From contig JAURKF010000095.1 in the NCBI GenBank assembly GCA_030831885.1, positions 1-7,219 on the forward strand: DNA of 7,219 nt. Direction: 5' to 3'. Of this stretch, positions 4,841 to 7,219 are shown piece by piece (position 1 is the stretch's first letter; each line of letters opens with the position of its first letter). The position numbers were made by a program, and so were the translations under genes. The notes below the pieces were generated by a model. The model had not been told where the DNA came from. It did no database searches and saw only the letters and a list, made by a program, of their open reading frames with translations. Source of the stretch: Flavobacteriales bacterium. GTDB taxonomy: Bacteria > Bacteroidota > Bacteroidia > Flavobacteriales > UA16.

Positions 4841-6097
4841 ATGAAATTATTTTTTACGGCATGCTTATCACTTATAGTAGCCTTTGCCCAAGCGCAAAAA
4901 CCTTATTTTCTTGTAAAAGCCCCTGAGAAACCCCTTGTTGGCGTAAAGCGCGTGGCTCTCCTTGATTTTGCTGAAGAGAACAACAAAAATTATTATGAAT
5001 CTTACGATGGTCGCGGAAAGAAAACTACCGATCAACTTATTCAAGCTTGGATGCAAGATGAAAGAGGAATTGATAAGGTGAGCGTAGGCCTGTTTAAGGT
5101 TGAAGATGGCGAAACCTTTCAAAAGGGCGTCAAGACGTCTATATTCTCGTTTGCCGAGCGTACTGAGATGGAGCGTATTCTGAGCGAACAGAAACTGGGT
5201 ATGTCGGGTGTTATCGATGATACACAAGCAGCCGCTGTAGGTAAAGTACTCGGCATTGATGCCATTATTTCGGGAAGCACGAATTGGGTAGAGAGCTATG
5301 AGAACAACAACACTCGCAGAGTTCGTAAGGTGCGTGCTACCATATCTATCAAAATAGTTTCTGTCACTACAGGTCAGGTATTAGCGATATTCTCGAAGGA
5401 TGCAACCCGCGAATCTGCTTCGACCTATGATCCTAAGTCCGGTAATTGGTCCAGTATGAAGGCTACGAATATCTTGGTAGATGAAGCTTTTGATGCCTTA
5501 GTTAAACTAACTGCAGATTACGTATGTCCTGTTTTTGAGCAAATTAAGCCAGACTACCGCAAGGTTAAAGTGAAGGAGCATTCAGCTCAAGCAAAGAAGG
5601 CGATGGAACTGTTGGAGGAACAGAAGGATTTCGAAGGTGCATTCACTATTTATAAGAGTATCGTTGAGGCAGATCCTTACTGTGCTGAGGCATTGTGCAA
5701 CATCGCGCACATTTACCTTACTTATGGAAATTTCGAAAAGGCAGTCGAGTATTATAAGCAAGCTGCCGAAATCGACCGTGAAGAGTACGGTAAGGAATTG
5801 GCTTTCGGACAGAAGAAATTGGATGAAGTGGCAGTGCTGGCATCCATTGGGGTGACACTTCCTGTAAATGAACTTGCAGGTAATGCACATTCGGCATCAG
5901 CCAAGGCTGTGAAGACACGTGGCGGAAAGTCGGATCGCTATGAAGTATATGCCGGCCCTGATAAGGGTGCGTCTGTGGTTAGCAAGGTTCCCGGCGACAC
6001 TGAGTTTGAGCTGCTAGGTGACAATGGTGACTTTGTAAAAATAAAATTGTTAGGGGGTAAAGAGGGCTTTATCCTAAAAGATAATGTGAAGATGTAA
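4841..6097 (+). CDS. Secreted CsgG-like domain protein with TPR and C-terminal SH3-like domain
   Basis: The product is 418 aa. Residues 1-19 are a signal peptide (hydrophobic FFTACLSLIVAFAQAQ) with a likely signal peptidase I site near Ala-Gln-Ala/Gln; Cys8 is too close to the start to be a good lipobox. Residues about 33-228 resemble the CsgG/LpoB-type fold: VGVKRVALLDFAEE, ERTEMERILSEQKLGMSG, VGKVLGIDAIISGSTNWV, then ISIKIVSVTTGQVLAIFS. Residues about 247-320 hold tetratricopeptide-like helices (AKKAMELLEEQKDFEGAFTI, then AEALCNIAHIYLTYGNFEKA). Residues 366-417 look like a bacterial SH3 domain (YEVYAGPDKGASVVSKV, ending GGKEGFILKDNVKM). It is therefore probably a periplasmic or outer-membrane-associated envelope protein. 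The exact job is unknown; CsgG itself forms the curli secretion pore as a lipoprotein, and I would not transfer that function. It is monocistronic, between its own promoter and a strong terminator. Confidence 0.85.
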   Translation: MKLFFTACLSLIVAFAQAQKPYFLVKAPEKPLVGVKRVALLDFAEENNKNYYESYDGRGKKTTDQLIQAWMQDERGIDKVSVGLFKVEDGETFQKGVKTSIFSFAERTEMERILSEQKLGMSGVIDDTQAAAVGKVLGIDAIISGSTNWVESYENNNTRRVRKVRATISIKIVSVTTGQVLAIFSKDATRESASTYDPKSGNWSSMKATNILVDEAFDALVKLTADYVCPVFEQIKPDYRKVKVKEHSAQAKKAMELLEEQKDFEGAFTIYKSIVEADPYCAEALCNIAHIYLTYGNFEKAVEYYKQAAEIDREEYGKELAFGQKKLDEVAVLASIGVTLPVNELAGNAHSASAKAVKTRGGKSDRYEVYAGPDKGASVVSKVPGDTEFELLGDNGDFVKIKLLGGKEGFILKDNVKM

Positions 6098-6120
6098 TCG
6101 CAAGGCTTCAAATAGCTTTC

Positions 6121-6181
6121 AAAAAAATACTAAGGCGGAAAGTGGGATATTTAAACCTGCTTTCCGCCTTCTTCTTTTTTT
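6121..6181. terminator. Strong bidirectional rho-independent terminator
   Basis: AAGGCGGAAAG (6132-6142) pairs perfectly with CTTTCCGCCTT (6160-6170). An inner GG/CC pair closes an AT-rich loop, and a T-rich run follows (6171-6181, ending in seven T). On the other strand the hairpin is followed three bases later by the seven-T complement of 6121-6127, so it should stop transcription in both directions. It begins 35 bases after the stop of the CsgG-like gene. Confidence 0.93.
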
Positions 6182-6480
6182 ACGAATGAAATAAGTGAAG
6201 TTTGCTCACCTTCCTTCACTGCAAGATTCACGTTATTGTAGCTTGGATTTCTTTCGCGCGAAATACTCAGCGAATTTGTTTCTGCATGAGCCAAAGCGAA
6301 TCGTTTTATTATATTGACCTTCACTTCGACCCTAGTTTGGTGGTTTAATTTGTAATTATCCTTGATTCATCGCTTAGTTTTTATAGGCAACTCATTGGTA
6401 AAGTAGGGTTTGCGGTGTTTCGAATTAACATAGCAACTTGCGGATTGTATTTCTTTGATGTAATACCATACCGAAAGCAT
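6151..6480 (-). pseudogene. Possible decayed or chance minus-strand reading frame
   Basis: On the minus strand one frame runs from ATG at 6480 for 37 codons, meets an in-frame TGA (6369-6367), then stays open for 71 more codons to a TAA at 6153-6151, inside the bidirectional terminator. The last part (for example RFALAHAETNSLSISRERNP, then NNVNLAVKEGEQTSLISF) has a protein-like composition, but I recognise no family. The second segment has no ATG after the TGA; a GTG at 6324 would give 57 aa. That the terminator is good on both strands fits a convergent gene having existed here. It may equally be an accident: open stretches of this size occur by chance, and a likely rightward promoter (6454-6485) sits over its start. 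Confidence 0.2.
6182..6453. other. Intergenic stretch with no convincing gene
   Basis: Between the terminator and the promoter of the secreted PKD protein I see no ORF with family resemblance on the plus strand; the longest from an ATG is about 20 codons (start 6286). The only candidate content is the doubtful minus-strand frame described separately. No repeats, tRNA-like folds or riboswitch-like structure were recognised. Confidence 0.6.
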
Positions 6481-6485
6481 ATTTG
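6454..6485 (+). promoter_or_regulatory. Bacteroidota-type promoter for the secreted PKD protein
   Basis: TTTG at 6454-6457, exactly 20 bp, then CATATTTG at 6478-6485. This fits the Bacteroidota promoter (TTTG, 19-21 bp, TAnnTTTG) with a single mismatch. The expected transcript start is about 6490-6492, immediately before the hairpin at 6491. The leader to the preferred ATG at 6711 would be about 220 nt. Confidence 0.6.
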
Positions 6486-6490
6486 AATAA

Positions 6491-6520
6491 GGAATATGTA
6501 AATTTCACATATCCCTTTTT
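6491..6520 (+). terminator. Hairpin plus T-run at the very start of the predicted leader
   Basis: GGAATATGTAAA (6491-6502) and TTTCACATATCCC (6503-6515) form a near-perfect inverted repeat of about 11 pairs with two mismatches, followed by five T (6516-6520). It looks like a weak, AT-rich intrinsic terminator. Coming directly after a promoter, it is better read as a 5' leader hairpin, either a transcript-stabilising structure or an attenuator. It could also be a binding site for a dimeric regulator. Confidence 0.5.
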
Positions 6521-6525
6521 ATTGC

Positions 6526-6537
6526 ATGAGCGCTCAT
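6526..6537. promoter_or_regulatory. 12-bp perfect palindrome in the leader
   Basis: ATGAGCGCTCAT is a perfect 12-bp palindrome six bases after the leader hairpin and T-run. It lies in non-coding sequence between the predicted promoter and the secreted-protein gene. It is a candidate operator or small RNA stem; nothing further can be said from sequence alone. Confidence 0.4.
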
Positions 6538-6710
6538 TCGGAAATAGAACCAAATCAATGGAATGGCTACATCACAAGTGCCATGGCTTTTCATGTGAAC
6601 GATTTTTTCCTTCTTTGATCAGCGGTAGATATCTTAGCCGCATTAATAGGGATGATTTGTTTCAAAATGATGCAACTAAAAAGATCGAACCATTGTCTAT
6701 CGTGCGATCT

Positions 6711-7219
6711 ATGATTATCAGAATTTTGCTTCATTTTGCGAGTCGTTCGACTCGGCGACTGTTGCTTATTCTTTCTTGCGCGGTCATTTCGCAGACTTCG
6801 TATGGTCAATGTAGCGCTGATGCCGGGGATGATGTAACTATCTGCCAGGGTGAGAGCGTGCAATTGGGTGGGAATCCCACTGCAGTGAATGCCGGTAATG
6901 GTGTAACGTATTCCTGGAATAATGCGGGAAGTCTAAACAATAGTCAGATTGCGGATCCTACGGCTACTCCCAACCAAACCACTACCTATACGGTCCAACT
7001 GAGCGGTGGGGGATGCAACAACGAAGATGATGAAATTGTTGTAACTGTTTTACCTTCTCCGAATGCGTCTTTTACTTTTGGCCCCAACAGCGCGTGCGCC
7101 GGAACGGCTGTGAACTTCGTGAATACAACAACCGGTTGCGCAGGCTGCACCTACTCTTGGGACTTCGACAACCCGGCAAGTGGCGCAAGCAATAGCAGCA
7201 GTTTAGCCAACCCAAGCCA
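6711..7219 (+). CDS. Large secreted protein with Ig-like and PKD repeats, 5' part (3' end outside window)
   Basis: The frame is open from the ATG at 6711 to the window end, giving 169 complete codons. Residues 1-33 form a signal peptide with a long arginine-rich n-region (MIIRILLHFASRSTRR) and a hydrophobic core (LLLILSCAVISQTS), with cleavage likely near YGQ/C34. The mature part begins CSADAGDDVTICQGESVQLG, typical of the Ig-like repeat of Bacteroidota surface proteins, and continues YSWNNAGSLNNSQIADPTAT and TTTYTVQLSGGGC to about residue 113. A PKD domain starts near residue 117 (NASFTFGPNSACAGTAVNF) with the YSWDFDN signature at 148-154. Even-spaced cysteines suggest disulfides outside the cell. 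Such proteins are usually very long and end in a type IX secretion C-terminal domain, which cannot be seen here. The frame also opens from an ATG at 6558, but the extra 51 residues do not resemble a signal sequence. Confidence 0.85.
   Translation, partial: MIIRILLHFASRSTRRLLLILSCAVISQTSYGQCSADAGDDVTICQGESVQLGGNPTAVNAGNGVTYSWNNAGSLNNSQIADPTATPNQTTTYTVQLSGGGCNNEDDEIVVTVLPSPNASFTFGPNSACAGTAVNFVNTTTGCAGCTYSWDFDNPASGASNSSSLANPS

Noticed and set aside
4841..4900. Lipoprotein signal (lipobox at Cys8) in the CsgG-like protein
   Set aside because: Only seven residues precede Cys8, too few for a signal peptide; the later AFAQAQ region fits signal peptidase I better.
6558..6710. Extended start (ATG 6558) for the secreted PKD protein
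   Set aside because: It would bury the signal peptide behind 51 polar residues; the ATG at 6711 yields a proper signal sequence.
6591..6863. 90-codon minus-strand ORF
   Set aside because: It overlaps the start and signal-peptide region of the secreted PKD gene, has a low-complexity R/K/S/T composition, and no promoter or family resemblance.

Overview
The window looks like chromosomal DNA of a free-living member of the Bacteroidota, probably Flavobacteriia, Sphingobacteriia or Cytophagia-like. The evidence is the gene content: a tandem DUF1599 protein, a DUF2892 protein beside a Crp/Fnr regulator, a secreted protein with Ig/PKD-like repeats of the kind handled by the type IX secretion system, and an OppB-type permease of the Bacteroidota sort. 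Start codons also lack Shine-Dalgarno sequences and are preceded by A-rich leaders, and several starts have TAnnTTTG-like -7 boxes. No mobile element, CRISPR array, tRNA or rRNA is visible. Most of the window is ordinary housekeeping and accessory sequence.

Layout. (1) 1-363: the 3' end of folD. (2) 364-816: a stretch with no normal-sized gene. It holds two previously easy-to-miss mini-ORFs of 29 and 31 codons, each a single predicted membrane helix, and ends in a strong rho-independent terminator (794-816). (3) 815-1663 (-): folP, with a divergent DUF1599 duplicated-domain gene at 1711-2277 (+). The DUF1599 stop overlaps the start of an ABC peptide-type permease (2274-3515, +). folD and folP together make this a one-carbon/folate neighbourhood. 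(4) 3516-4704 (-): a leftward cluster of crp/fnr-type regulator, DUF2892 membrane protein and thioredoxin, suggesting a small redox or sulfur-stress module. The thioredoxin gene meets the permease gene tail to tail with no intervening base. (5) 4775-6181 (+): a promoter, a secreted CsgG-like/TPR/SH3 protein and a bidirectional terminator. (6) 6182-6710: about 530 bp without a convincing gene. It contains a possible decayed minus-strand reading frame, a good Bacteroidota promoter immediately followed by a hairpin plus T-run, and a 12-bp palindrome. (7) 6711-7219 (+): the 5' end of a large secreted cysteine-containing Ig/PKD protein that runs off the window.

The most interesting items are the twin mini-ORFs, the promoter-hairpin leader ahead of the secreted PKD protein, the G9 tract inside the permease gene at the edge of an apparent two-helix insertion, and the possible operators near the folP/DUF1599 and DUF2892 starts. 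None amounts to a proven new system. All assignments come from reading the sequence and recognising families; no database search was possible.
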